A stretch of 64,000 bases of DNA from Flavobacterium sp. (GCF_004295795.1 NZ_SEBR01000007.1:1-64000); one strand, 5' to 3'; positions 9,869 through 18,584 are shown, counted from the first letter of the stretch. Notes: generated from the letters alone by a model not told the origin. Numbers and translations are program-made.

Positions 9869-10302
9869 TCTCTGGATGGCTTGTAAGCGGTGATTTTATT
9901 GACCAAAGTCGCGATCTCGGCCGGCGGGAAACCATCGTCGAAATCTGTGGTTTCGTAAGTTTTCTCTTTGTAAGTCACTTTCAGGTTCGCGATTGCCGCT
10001 CCGTCGTAAAAGCGCTTTTCGGTCGGAGCTTTCAACGTCGACAATTTGTCCAGATCGACTTTCGAGAATTCGGCGACCAAGGCTTTCCATTCGGCTTCCG
10101 GAATCGCTTTCGATTCGGGCTTCTGGAAACCATTTCTGTCTCTTGAAACCAAAACCTGTTTGTCCTGGATCGTAATCTTGTAGAAAAAACCTCTGGTATT
10201 GGCCGTGTATTCGACAACGGCCGAGGCAAGGTCTTTTTCCTGTTGGCTATCGCATCCTTTTCCAAGGAAAACCGCTAGTAAAATCATCGAGATAAATTTC
10301 AT
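9865..10302 (-). CDS. Small exported protein inside the sufS-sufE operon
   Basis: A 145-residue protein I do not recognise. It has an N-terminal hydrophobic stretch ending GKGCDSQ, a possible but atypical lipobox (G-K-G-C), so it is probably a lipoprotein or periplasmic protein. The mature part has a YKITIQDKQVLVSRDR segment and ends near KITAYKPSRE. It sits 12 bases after sufS and overlaps sufE by four bases, so it is co-expressed with cytoplasmic Fe-S assembly proteins although apparently exported, which is odd. No known role. Confidence 0.8.
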   Translation of the reverse strand: MKFISMILLAVFLGKGCDSQQEKDLASAVVEYTANTRGFFYKITIQDKQVLVSRDRNGFQKPESKAIPEAEWKALVAEFSKVDLDKLSTLKAPTEKRFYDGAAIANLKVTYKEKTYETTDFDDGFPPAEIATLVNKITAYKPSRE

Positions 10303-10314
10303 AATCTGGTGTTT

Positions 10315-11529
10315 TTAAGCAAGCATCAATTGGGCTTTTTTGACCGATGCGACCAAAGCGTCAATTTCGTCTTTTGTGTTATAAAACGCGAAAGATGCAC
10401 GAACCGTGCCAGGGATTCCGAAGAAATTCATGATCGGTTGGGCGCAATGGTGGCCGGTTCTCACGGCAATTCCCATCTTGTCGGTAATCGCCCCGACGTC
10501 ATACGGATGGATTCCGTCGAGGTTGAACGAAATTACGGAAGTTTTGTCTTTGGACGTCCCGAAGATTTTGAGCCCGTCGATCTCAAGCAATTTCTGCGTT
10601 CCGTAAGCCAGGAGTTCGTTTTCCTGCTTTTGGATATTTTCAAATCCGATGCCGTTTAGGTAATCGACCGCCGTTCCCAAAACGATTCCGCCCGAAATAT
10701 TCGGCGTTCCGGCCTCGAATTTGTGCGGCAATCCGGCATAGGTCGTTTTCTCGAAAGTCACTTCCTTGATCATTTCGCCTCCGCCTTGATACGGTGGCAA
10801 TTTTTCGAGCCATTCTTCTTTTCCGTACAAGATTCCGGTGCCGGTCGGACCACAAATCTTATGTCCTGAAAAAGCGTAAAAGTCGCAATCGAGTGCTTGA
10901 ACATCGGGTTTCAGATGCGGCGCGGCCTGAGCTCCGTCGATAAAAACCGCGGCTCCAACTTCGTGAGCTTTGTCGATCAAGAACTTGATCGGATTCACGA
11001 TGCCAAGCGCATTCGAAATATGGTTTACGGTAACGATTTTCGTTTTTTCGGACAACAATTTGACGTATTCGTCGATAATCAACTCGCCATCCAAATTCAT
11101 CGGAATGACTTTCAAAATCGCTCCCGTTTTCTCGCAAAGCATTTGCCAAGGCACGATATTGCTGTGATGTTCTAGTGCCGAAACCAAAATCTCGTCTCCG
11201 GGTTTCAAGATCGAAGCGAATCCATTGGCCACCAGATTCACGCCGTGAGTTGTTCCGGCCGTAAACAAAACCTCATAAGTATGCTTGGCGTTGATATGTT
11301 GGCGGATCGTTTCACGCGATCGTTCGTAAGCGTCGGTTGCCAATTGGCTCAATTTGTGAACGCCTCGGTGAATGTTGGCGTTGATTTCGCTGTAATAGTT
11401 CGAGATCGCATCGAGCACGATTTGCGGCTTTTGCGAAGTGGCGGCATTGTCGAAGTAAACCAGTGGTTTCCCGTTGACTTTTTGGGTCAGGATCGGAAAT
11501 TCGGCTCTTACTTTTTGGATGTCAAACAT
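10315..11529 (-). CDS. sufS: Cysteine desulfurase SufS
   Basis: A 404-residue PLP enzyme (class V aminotransferase fold) that removes sulfur from cysteine for Fe-S assembly. Seen in sequence: the N-terminal FDNAATSQKP motif, PLP-binding lysine K224 in SGHKICGPTG, and catalytic cysteine C362 in RTGHHCAQPIM, close to the positions in E. coli SufS. I chose the ATG at 11529 (MFDIQKV) because the only upstream in-frame start, a TTG at 11550, lies inside the promoter -7 element. It heads the second SUF transcription block: sufS, small exported gene, sufE, sufT-like, DUF2480. Confidence 0.96.
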   Translation of the reverse strand: MFDIQKVRAEFPILTQKVNGKPLVYFDNAATSQKPQIVLDAISNYYSEINANIHRGVHKLSQLATDAYERSRETIRQHINAKHTYEVLFTAGTTHGVNLVANGFASILKPGDEILVSALEHHSNIVPWQMLCEKTGAILKVIPMNLDGELIIDEYVKLLSEKTKIVTVNHISNALGIVNPIKFLIDKAHEVGAAVFIDGAQAAPHLKPDVQALDCDFYAFSGHKICGPTGTGILYGKEEWLEKLPPYQGGGEMIKEVTFEKTTYAGLPHKFEAGTPNISGGIVLGTAVDYLNGIGFENIQKQENELLAYGTQKLLEIDGLKIFGTSKDKTSVISFNLDGIHPYDVGAITDKMGIAVRTGHHCAQPIMNFFGIPGTVRASFAFYNTKDEIDALVASVKKAQLMLA

Positions 11530-11547
11530 CTTGGTTTCGATTTGGCG

Positions 11548-11555
11548 CAAATTTA
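11548..11555 (-). promoter_or_regulatory. -7 promoter element of the sufS operon (TAAATTTG)
   Basis: Minus-strand TAAATTTG, an exact TAnnTTTG match, 18 bases before the sufS ATG at 11529. It implies a leader of about 10 nt and an independent promoter for the sufS block, as expected if the upstream insertion separated it from sufD. Confidence 0.6.
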
Positions 11556-11589
11556 CGGCTTGTTTGGTTATGAAACCGATAAATACATC

Positions 11590-11733
11590 TTAAAATGGAA
11601 TGGTCGGATAAGTTTCGCTGATGTCGTTGAACGGGAAAATCGGGTATCGGATAATCAGGAGAAATCCTGTCGCATCATGGCCAAATACAAAGCCTTTTGG
11701 TGAGCGCTGAAGGTTCGGTTTCAGATATCGCAT
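11590..11733 (-). CDS. Candidate small ORF (47 aa) between sufS and the membrane-protein pair
   Basis: The 220-base stretch between sufS and the next gene holds one open frame from an ATG at 11733 (MRYLKPNLQRSPKGF) to TAA at 11590. Its hydrophobic/aromatic C-terminal half (LIIRYPIFPF) looks less random than most shadow frames. I do not recognise it, and it may be a remnant of a longer gene or not coding. Confidence 0.2.
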   Translation of the reverse strand: MRYLKPNLQRSPKGFVFGHDATGFLLIIRYPIFPFNDISETYPTIPF

Positions 11734-11750
11734 TCTCGAAAATCGAATGA

Positions 11751-12902
11751 TCAGAAACTTTCGCCCGCTCCGCCGCCGCTGAATCCGCCGCCCCCGAATT
11801 CCATCGGGCCGTTTGTCGGGATGTTTTGGATCGCGTGCGAATTCACGATCACTGCTTGCGCCACTGACAATGCGCGCGAATCGTGCAATCTGTCTTTCTC
11901 GAAAGTCACTCCGGTTTCGCGTCCTTTCAACTTTCGGATGCAAAACAAACTCGCCGCGCCCACAAGCAATCCGCCCAAAAGCAACGCCCATTCTGTCGGA
12001 AGCACGTGGTAATAATATCGGAAACTGAAAATCGAGAACGCCAAGGTGAGAATCCCGACCCAAAGCATCAGTCGGTTTTTCGTTTTGATAGCGAAATAGA
12101 CGAAAATCGGCGGCAAGCCAAATGTGAAAATCCAAAATAGAATCGCTAGCGGAATGTCGTTTGCCGGCGTTACCTGAAATCCCATTTGATCTTCGGCCAA
12201 AGTTCTGACAACAAAATAATTCATCGAAAAATAACCAACGGCCAGACTCGAAAATTCCAAAGCCAAAAGCGGCCAATTGTAGAAAATCGCATTCTTTCTC
12301 GTTTTTAATGTTCGATGGATGAAAAACAAAACGATCGCGAAAACGAATAAAATCACCGTCAGATAAATCTCCGAAATCACGTGCATATCGAACGTCAACG
12401 TTCCGATAAACGCCACGAAAGCGGCAACAGAAACGATAACCGACAAGGTGTGCAGATATCGCAGCGCGCATATTCCGGCGACAATAGACACGGAAAGGCA
12501 CACGATCGCTGGTGATTCCGTAGTGATTCCGAATGCGATTCCCGTCCAGAGCTGGCATCCCAAAATCGCCGCATCGTCTAGTCCGTGGGCGAAATATTGG
12601 CCGCGCGACAGGACTTCGGTAACTATCGCACCGATTATCGCAAGGCAAAACGCCATGAATCCGAAATTCTCCAACATCGAGGCGAACATAAGCCCAAAAG
12701 TGCCCGACATGGCCGAATAACAGAAAACGCCAAGTAGAAAGAAGGCGATTCTAAGGAAAATGTTCCGATTGGTTTTTAGCGTGACAAAACTTTGTTTGGC
12801 GAGTTTGTATTGTTCGTCCGAAATGAATTTTCCGTCTCTTAGGTCTTCGGCAGCCTCGACTGCGAAAGTGTTTTCCAGCAACTCTTTGTCGTAGGCTATC
12901 AT
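11751..12902 (-). CDS. Polytopic membrane protein with glycine-rich tail (DUF4401-like partner)
   Basis: A 383-residue protein with about ten hydrophobic segments between residues 45 and 325, then a cytoplasmic-looking tail ending GGGGFSGGGAGESF. The start overlaps the stop of the upstream DUF2157 gene by one base (TAATG). DUF2157 proteins often pair with a second multi-TM protein (DUF4401 type), and the pairing suggests this assignment; direct motif evidence is weak. The Gly-rich end resembles the tails of bacterial TPM-domain proteins, but no TPM domain is seen. It is part of the block inserted between sufD and sufS. Confidence 0.7.
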   Translation of the reverse strand: MIAYDKELLENTFAVEAAEDLRDGKFISDEQYKLAKQSFVTLKTNRNIFLRIAFFLLGVFCYSAMSGTFGLMFASMLENFGFMAFCLAIIGAIVTEVLSRGQYFAHGLDDAAILGCQLWTGIAFGITTESPAIVCLSVSIVAGICALRYLHTLSVIVSVAAFVAFIGTLTFDMHVISEIYLTVILFVFAIVLFFIHRTLKTRKNAIFYNWPLLALEFSSLAVGYFSMNYFVVRTLAEDQMGFQVTPANDIPLAILFWIFTFGLPPIFVYFAIKTKNRLMLWVGILTLAFSIFSFRYYYHVLPTEWALLLGGLLVGAASLFCIRKLKGRETGVTFEKDRLHDSRALSVAQAVIVNSHAIQNIPTNGPMEFGGGGFSGGGAGESF

Positions 12903-13882
12903 TAGTGTTCCTGATTGAATTTTCGGATTGATTTTATGAAAAGCGCGATCGAACCGATGTAGAAAAACGGCGCGAAATAAGCCGACATTATCGCCAATTC
13001 GTCAGATTCCGTGAGAATTATGAGTCGGATAAGCGCGATGTTCGCACCAAAAAAAGAGTACAAAATCGTGAACACGAAAAGTGCCGTCGATTCTTGCTGA
13101 TGGCTTTTTCGGAAGAAATACACCATCGCCAACGCCATGACAATGAGGAAAATCGGCCAATAATCCTGGATGAGTCCGACGATGCAGCAAATTCCTATAA
13201 GATGTTGTCCGAACCCGAAGAAAAACGGCGCGAAATGGCGTTTGATGTTTTTTCGCTGACTGATTTCTCCCCAAACGACGAGCAGCATTCCGAGCGCGAT
13301 TCCGGAAACGAACATCGGAAGATTCTCGAAAATGTCAAGTTCCATCACGGCTCGCGGCGTTATCGCAATCCCGATCGTCGCCGACAAAGTCGTGATGGCG
13401 ATTGAAAGCGAACTTCGATTGTCGAATCTGTAAGCGGCGAAAAATCCGACCAAACTCGTCAAGGCCGAAGCCAGCGCGAAGGTGTTTCCCAACGGATTGT
13501 ACTGAAATTGCAGATAGCCGAAAAATACGCCCGTGAGCATCGTTCCTAACAGTACGACGTAATCGAAAACAGGATTTTCGAAAAAGGTTTCCTCGGTAGA
13601 AAATGCCGGTGCTTTTTTGAAACTGAAATAGAAACAAGCCGCCGCCGAAATAAGCGTGAGGCCAATCAAGATCGTGTGCCCGACGGTGTCGATGTTCTCA
13701 TAGACCAAAATTCCCAACGCGCTTACGACGAGCAAAACCGCGATGTAAAGGAATAGCAGCAATTCGTGGTGCACCGAAAAAATCCCGAGCGATTTGTAGG
13801 CTTTTATCGAGACGAGTTCGTCTTGGTTCAAAATCCCTTTCTGGTAGAGGATTTCGGCGGCTTTTTCATTTTGGATATCCAC
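12902..13882 (-). CDS. DUF2157 domain-containing membrane protein
   Basis: A 326-residue protein. The N-terminal 40 residues (EKAAEILYQKGILNQDEL) form the soluble helical region typical of DUF2157, followed by eight to ten hydrophobic segments. Function of the family is unknown. It forms a two-gene operon with the following membrane protein (TAATG overlap). It is not related to SUF function, and belongs to the block that interrupts that locus. Confidence 0.78.
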   Translation of the reverse strand: MDIQNEKAAEILYQKGILNQDELVSIKAYKSLGIFSVHHELLLFLYIAVLLVVSALGILVYENIDTVGHTILIGLTLISAAACFYFSFKKAPAFSTEETFFENPVFDYVVLLGTMLTGVFFGYLQFQYNPLGNTFALASALTSLVGFFAAYRFDNRSSLSIAITTLSATIGIAITPRAVMELDIFENLPMFVSGIALGMLLVVWGEISQRKNIKRHFAPFFFGFGQHLIGICCIVGLIQDYWPIFLIVMALAMVYFFRKSHQQESTALFVFTILYSFFGANIALIRLIILTESDELAIMSAYFAPFFYIGSIALFIKSIRKFNQEH

Positions 13883-13983
13883 GTTTGAGGGTTTTGGCGT
13901 TATCCAAATATAGGTTGTTTTTGGGTTCAGATGCGATTTAAACGGCTTCTCGGCATTTGAAAAAACACATCAATTTGTGGGTT

Positions 13984-14026
13984 TTGCAAGACCTAACAAA
14001 TCTCCAAGATTTGTTAGGTCTTGCAA
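13984..14026. repeat. Perfect 20-bp inverted repeat (REP-like palindrome)
   Basis: Left arm 13984-14003 (TTGCAAGACCTAACAAATCT) and right arm 14007-14026 are exact reverse complements around a CCA loop. No T-run follows, so it is not a standard terminator. The GACCTAAC...GTTAGGTC core resembles palindromes dispersed between genes in Flavobacterium genomes; that resemblance is from memory. It sits in the 201-base gap between the DUF2157 gene and the lipoprotein gene. Confidence 0.85.
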
Positions 14027-14052
14027 GTTCGGAGATAAAAACACATCAACAT

Positions 14053-14070
14053 TACAGATTTTCTGTACTT
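14053..14070. repeat. 18-bp intergenic repeat, copy 1
   Basis: TACAGATTTTCTGTACTT, identical to 18715-18732. The first 15 bases form a palindrome, TACAGA-TTT-TCTGTA. It lies just outside the stop of the lipoprotein gene at 14084. The two copies are in direct orientation and bracket 4.7 kb. Confidence 0.85.
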
Positions 14071-14083
14071 TTTGTTAAATGTT

Positions 14084-15181
14084 TCAATCGGATTTTTGCG
14101 CTTGGTTCCAGGTTTGGTTATTCACATTCTGATCGCGGTTAGGATCGTAATTCGGATCATTCGTCCCAATGTATTGTCCTTGATCGTTCACGTAATATTG
14201 GTTCGAACCTGTTTCCACCTGATAGCGCTTCCCATCGCCTGAATTTGTCACGGTTTCCTGATCTTTTATGTAGTTCAGGAAACGGTTGTGGTTTTTGTCA
14301 GAAGCAGCATTCGCCGAATTGTAAGCGGCCATACTCGACTGGTTGATCGCTTCCCATTTGTCGCGGTGCGCGGCCTGTTGCGAATCGAAAGCCTGTTGGC
14401 GCGATTGCATTCTTTGGTGATGCGCGGCCCAACTTGCGCTGGCTTTATTTTGTTCACTTTGGTTGTAGGCATCGAAATATCTGGGATTGTAGCGCATGCT
14501 TTCCAAAGCGGTTACGAAAGTTTGCTTGGCTGAATCGTACCGTTCTTTCGGGCTGTTAAGTCCGTTGCAGTAGTAATTCCACATGATCGTGTTTCCTATT
14601 TGGCTTCCGTTCAAGTGCACGACGATCGCATATGGATTTCCGTCCTTGTCTTCCCACTCGCTTAAAACGGCTTCGAATTGCTGGTTCATCGGGCCAACTT
14701 TATACAACATATCACTGACGCTTTTATCGACTTTGACAACATCTGGAAGCTGCGTCACTGAAATTAATTTCGAGCCTTCACGTTGCGCCACCGGAAGCAA
14801 ATCCTGTTTTACGACATCGGCGGCCGATGAGTATGGACGAAGTTTTCCGCCGTTTTGGACATACGATTGCGCGACATAAGGATCGTTCGAGTACATGAAA
14901 TTTCGCATCGGAATGTCGAAAACAGAAATTCCGCCGGGACCAAAAATCGACGGACCGCCTTTTTTATTGTTCAGATGCCAATTCGCCGGAAGTTCGACCG
15001 TTGCCATGAGTTGACCTTTGTCGTCATAAAACGGTTGCGTCACGATTTCGGACGAACCTTCGCTTTCTACAGCTGCGTTTTCGGAATTCAGTTCTTCGCT
15101 TGACGCATTTTCGCCAGATTTTACGTCATTTTTACAACTCGAAAGTGCGATCAGCGCCGCGAGGAGAATCATTTTTTTCAT
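14084..15181 (-). CDS. Unrecognised lipoprotein
   Basis: A 365-residue protein with a clear lipoprotein signal (MKKMILLAALIALSSC; lipobox LSSC, acylated Cys16). The mature part has an acidic/serine-rich linker (about 17-45), a globular domain containing VELPANWHLNNKKGG and FGPGGISVFDIP, and a C-terminal half rich in Gln, Asn and Ala (SRQQAFDSQQAAHRDKW) that looks helical and low-complexity. No family recognised. It is transcribed divergently from the next gene (15380) and is part of the block bracketed by the 18-bp repeats. Confidence 0.82.
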   Translation of the reverse strand: MKKMILLAALIALSSCKNDVKSGENASSEELNSENAAVESEGSSEIVTQPFYDDKGQLMATVELPANWHLNNKKGGPSIFGPGGISVFDIPMRNFMYSNDPYVAQSYVQNGGKLRPYSSAADVVKQDLLPVAQREGSKLISVTQLPDVVKVDKSVSDMLYKVGPMNQQFEAVLSEWEDKDGNPYAIVVHLNGSQIGNTIMWNYYCNGLNSPKERYDSAKQTFVTALESMRYNPRYFDAYNQSEQNKASASWAAHHQRMQSRQQAFDSQQAAHRDKWEAINQSSMAAYNSANAASDKNHNRFLNYIKDQETVTNSGDGKRYQVETGSNQYYVNDQGQYIGTNDPNYDPNRDQNVNNQTWNQAQKSD

Positions 15182-15379
15182 GTTTTTTACTTTGTCGTTT
15201 GGGCCAATATACTACAATGCTCATTTTATCCCCAACGAATTAAACTGAAAATGAGAGAATTGCAAATTTTGTTGCCTGACGAATCGATTTGTATTTTGGA
15301 AGTGGGATTTTTCGGATTAAAGCAGGTCGGATTTATCCAGTCCAACACAAATTCATTAACTTCATCTCAACCGAAAAGA

Positions 15380-16345
15380 ATGAAAAAATCCCTGTTTTTA
15401 CTTTTGCCCTTATGTCTTTTGGTTTCTTGTGCCGACAAAAAACCGATCGATCTCTTCCTGCACGACCAAAAATGGGACTATTACCATTTCATCCGCACAA
15501 ACGACTCGATTCACGGCTATAAGTTCAGCGCTTATTTTCGGGAGAAAGACAGCATTGTCGGTGTTTTCAGAAATGATTCGCTATTTTTTACGCGCATCGA
15601 TCTGTCCAACAAAGTCGCGTCGGGCGATTACTTGGGAATCAAAAAAGGAAACGGATTTTTTGTCGCTTCGGATTCCATAAATCTGCAACCGATTCCAGAG
15701 AAAGATTTCAACAGAATTGTAGATTCGACTATGAATCCGAAACTTTCGCATCTGAACAAACGCCTCAAAAAAGGTGATTTTATATTTGAGATTGACGTCC
15801 AAAACTGGAATCCGCACGAGCGAAAAGGCTTGACGACGGTGAAGGTCTTCGACAAGAAAGGCAACTATCTACAACAATTCCAGTCGGATCAATTTGAGTT
15901 TCCGAACGAAAAAAAACTTGATTTCGAGTATGCCGACTACAATTTCGACAACCAGAACGATCTGGCATTTTTCCTCGGAAACATCGGAAATCGCAACGCT
16001 GTGATTTCGGAATTCTATCTCTTCGACAAACGCAACGGGAAATTTATCCACAGCGAAACTCTTTCGGGCATCGCTTCCGGAATGGGGACGACTTGGGACG
16101 AAAAACGAAAACGAATAATCTCTGAAAGCTCGGGCGGAGGCGAATACGACTATAAAATTCACAGTTCAAAGGACACCAATTTCGTGTTGCTCAAAAAGCT
16201 ACGGGTCAACTTCGGCTTTCGCGGCGACAGCGTTCTGGTTACGCGGACAACCTTGAAAAACGGAAAATACGACACGATCAAACGCACGATTCGGGAAAAA
16301 AACTTCGATTATCGAGCAGCGGTCAAAAAATTCCTAAACGAATAA
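15380..16345 (+). CDS. Lipoprotein, XAC2610-like repeat protein
   Basis: A 321-residue lipoprotein. I chose the ATG at 15380 (MKKSLFLLLPLCLLVSC) because it begins a proper lipoprotein signal, with acylated Cys17 in LVSC; the frame is open 43 codons further upstream without signal-like sequence. The middle has a DFEYADYNFDNQNDLAFF segment typical of FG-GAP/VCBS-like or XAC2610-related proteins, where Asp/Asn residues may bind calcium. The family assignment is tentative and no function is known. It is 3 bases upstream of the serine hydrolase gene, so the two are an operon. Confidence 0.8.
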   Translation: MKKSLFLLLPLCLLVSCADKKPIDLFLHDQKWDYYHFIRTNDSIHGYKFSAYFREKDSIVGVFRNDSLFFTRIDLSNKVASGDYLGIKKGNGFFVASDSINLQPIPEKDFNRIVDSTMNPKLSHLNKRLKKGDFIFEIDVQNWNPHERKGLTTVKVFDKKGNYLQQFQSDQFEFPNEKKLDFEYADYNFDNQNDLAFFLGNIGNRNAVISEFYLFDKRNGKFIHSETLSGIASGMGTTWDEKRKRIISESSGGGEYDYKIHSSKDTNFVLLKKLRVNFGFRGDSVLVTRTTLKNGKYDTIKRTIREKNFDYRAAVKKFLNE

Positions 16346-16348
16346 ATC

Positions 16349-17689
16349 ATGAAAAAACGCTACTGGATTCCATTGACATTTTTCGTTTTGCTGGCGATAA
16401 TCGCCTTTTGGAATTATCCGAAACTCGACCTTATTTCAGGTTTTGCGGCAAAAAATGCGGCCAGTTGCAGGTTTATCGACAATCGGTCACTTGAAACGAT
16501 AATGCAGGACGACAACGACATTCCATTGGTGAATCAGGCGAACATCGAGATTGACGACCAATCGCATTCGGTGACGGCATCGGTTTTTGGACTCAAACCT
16601 CGAAAAGCCGTTTGGCGACAAGGATTGGGATCGGTTTTGATTGACGACAAATTCGATTTGAACGCGCCCGTCGAAACGCCAAATCGTCCGGCGACATTTT
16701 TGAAAGCGCCATTTCCTGTCGGAAGCGAAGATCAAAAAGACACGGTTTTCCCGAACATCGACTACAAAAAATTGAACTCGGTCGTCGCTTCGGCATTCGA
16801 TAAAGGCGACGAGAAAATCCGGCGCTCGCGTTCGGTGATCGTGATTTACAAAGACAAGATCATCGCCGAAAAATACGCGCCCGGATTTTCGAAAGATTCC
16901 AAAATTCTAGGTTGGTCGATGACGAAAAGCGTGATGGCGACGTTGTTCGGTATTCTTGAAAAACAAGGCAAATTCGACATTCGAAAACCCGTGCAAATTC
17001 CCGAATGGCAAGCCGATGACCGAAAAAAAATCACCGTAGAAAACCTGCTCAGAATGAACAGCGGGCTCGAATGGGAAGAAAATTACGAAACGATTTCGGA
17101 CGTTACTAAAATGCTGTTTCTGTCCAAAGACATGACGCGCGCCCAACTCGGGAAAAAGCCCGAATTCAAGCCTAGCGAGCACTGGAATTATTCCTCGGGA
17201 ACGAGCAATTTGCTTTCGGGAGTGCTTCGCAAACAGTTCAAAACGCATCAGGAATATCTCGACTTTTGGTATTCCGATTTGATCGATAGAATCGGGATGC
17301 ATTCGATGTTGGTCGAGTCTGACATGTCGGGAAATTTCGTCGGATCTTCGTATGCTTGGGCAACGACGCGCGATTGGGCGAAATTCGGATTGCTTTATCT
17401 GCACAAAGGAAATTGGTACGGCGATCAGGTTTTCGACCAAAAATGGCTCGATTTCGTAACATCGGAAACAAAAGGTTCAGAAGGAAAATACGGCGGACAT
17501 TTCTGGCTGAATCGCGGCGGAATTTTGCCAAACGTGCCACGTGAAACCTTTTCGGCCAACGGATTCCAAGGCCAACGCATTTTCATCATTCCATCGAAAA
17601 ATTTGGTGATAGTAAGAATGGGTTTGACCGAAGGCAAGAAGTTCGATTTTGATACGTTTTTGAAGGAAATTCTTGCGAGTGTAAAGTGA
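16349..17689 (+). CDS. Serine hydrolase, class C beta-lactamase/esterase family
   Basis: A 446-residue protein with an N-terminal membrane anchor or uncleaved signal (IPLTFFVLLAIIAFW). The beta-lactamase-related motifs are present: SxxK at S190-M-T-K193 in GWSMTKSVMATL, and a YxS motif in place of YxN at Y281 in WNYSSGTSNLLSG. HFWLNRGGILPN is near the C-terminus, where the family has an HxG-type motif. The family includes esterases, D-aminopeptidases and 6-aminohexanoate-dimer hydrolases, and many members are not beta-lactamases; the substrate cannot be read here. It follows the lipoprotein gene by 3 bases. Confidence 0.88.
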   Translation: MKKRYWIPLTFFVLLAIIAFWNYPKLDLISGFAAKNAASCRFIDNRSLETIMQDDNDIPLVNQANIEIDDQSHSVTASVFGLKPRKAVWRQGLGSVLIDDKFDLNAPVETPNRPATFLKAPFPVGSEDQKDTVFPNIDYKKLNSVVASAFDKGDEKIRRSRSVIVIYKDKIIAEKYAPGFSKDSKILGWSMTKSVMATLFGILEKQGKFDIRKPVQIPEWQADDRKKITVENLLRMNSGLEWEENYETISDVTKMLFLSKDMTRAQLGKKPEFKPSEHWNYSSGTSNLLSGVLRKQFKTHQEYLDFWYSDLIDRIGMHSMLVESDMSGNFVGSSYAWATTRDWAKFGLLYLHKGNWYGDQVFDQKWLDFVTSETKGSEGKYGGHFWLNRGGILPNVPRETFSANGFQGQRIFIIPSKNLVIVRMGLTEGKKFDFDTFLKEILASVK

Positions 17690-17769
17690 CGGAATTGGTC
17701 AAAACGAAAAAAAATCAACCATTTGTCAACCAAACCAGTTTTGCATCCGATCCAAAAATCAATTCAAGC

Positions 17770-18123
17770 ATGAAACCACTAATTACACTGCTTTTTGTTC
17801 TCGTGGCCTTCGTGCAGACCGACACTTTTACTTATGCCAAAAACAGCCAAAAAATAACGCTGACAATCGACAACGGGCGCAGGAATCTCACTTGGGGAAA
17901 AACGAGTTCACTGCAATTCCGAACCGAGAATATCGATCCAAAAACCACGGCGTTTTCCGCAATCGGATTAACTCGCGAAAGCAGCGACAACAAAGGGTTT
18001 TCAACTTGGAGAATAAATCCGGATCGCGCTTTGATCCAGTCTGATACGCTGAACTTGTCGGTCAGGTTCGACGATGGAAAAGGCGTGGTTTTCCACAAAT
18101 TTCTAATTCCTATAAAAAACTGA
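17770..18123 (+). CDS. Small exported protein, unknown function
   Basis: A 117-residue protein starting at the ATG at 17770, which gives a clean signal peptide (MKPLITLLFVLVAFVQTDTF, cleaved near TYA). An upstream in-frame GTG at 17686 would add 28 unsupported residues. The mature part is beta-rich (KITLTIDNGRRNLTWGK). Not recognised. The stop TGA overlaps the ATG of the next gene (ATGA-type overlap around 18120-18125), so it is co-translated with the HD protein. Confidence 0.7.
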   Translation: MKPLITLLFVLVAFVQTDTFTYAKNSQKITLTIDNGRRNLTWGKTSSLQFRTENIDPKTTAFSAIGLTRESSDNKGFSTWRINPDRALIQSDTLNLSVRFDDGKGVVFHKFLIPIKN

Positions 18124-18584
18124 TGCAAGACTTCCAGACCCTTTACCGAGCCGCATTGAAGTTCGCGGCCGCGAAGCATTCCGACCAAAAAATCCCGTCG
18201 AGCGATTTGCCTTATGTCGTGCATTTGAGTAACGTCGCCATGGAAATTATCGTCGCTTCGCAAAATTCCAATGGTTTTGACCTCAACTTCGCTATTCAAA
18301 TCTCGCTTTTGCACGACGTTTTGGAAGGCACGGATGCTTCTGCGTCAGAAATTGCCGAGCGCTTCGGAAATGCGGTTTTAAATGGCGTGAAAGCGCTTAC
18401 GAAAGATAAATCACAGAAAAATCCTATCGCTGACAGCTTGAATCGGATAAAATCTCAGCCGAAAGAAGTTTGGGCAGTCAAATTGGCCGATTGGATTACG
18501 AATTTGCAACGTCCGCCTCAACATTGGGATTCGGACAAAATTTCGCTGTATTATGGTCAGGCGAAGGAAATTTTGTTGGCCTAG
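18123..18584 (+). CDS. Alarmone hydrolase-like HD protein (MESH1/SAH type), truncated by in-frame TAG
   Basis: A 153-residue HD-domain protein with the RelA/SpoT hydrolase motif set: H34 in LPYVVHLSNVA, H64-D65 in LLHDVLEGTD, FGNAVLNGVKALTK, and KLADWITNL. It resembles small alarmone ((p)ppGpp) hydrolases, although the usual ED of HDxxED is EG here and KLADR is KLADW. The frame ends at a TAG (18582-18584) but stays open for 22 further codons (to TGA 18651-18653) that read like the missing C-terminal helix (YLENRLTGKILEYEDYL). The protein is therefore shortened by a point mutation, a sequencing error, or stop readthrough. Confidence 0.8.
   Translation: MQDFQTLYRAALKFAAAKHSDQKIPSSDLPYVVHLSNVAMEIIVASQNSNGFDLNFAIQISLLHDVLEGTDASASEIAERFGNAVLNGVKALTKDKSQKNPIADSLNRIKSQPKEVWAVKLADWITNLQRPPQHWDSDKISLYYGQAKEILLA

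Noticed and set aside
11530..11550. Earlier TTG start for sufS adding seven residues
   Set aside because: The TTG lies inside the -7 promoter element, so it would not be transcribed in full; the ATG at 11529 matches other SufS proteins.
17538..17543. Further CACGTG-containing sites resembling parS (also 47640-47645 and 55018-55023)
   Set aside because: Each matches only about 12 of 16 consensus bases and lies inside conserved coding sequence (serine hydrolase, helicase, DUF4175), so chance is sufficient.
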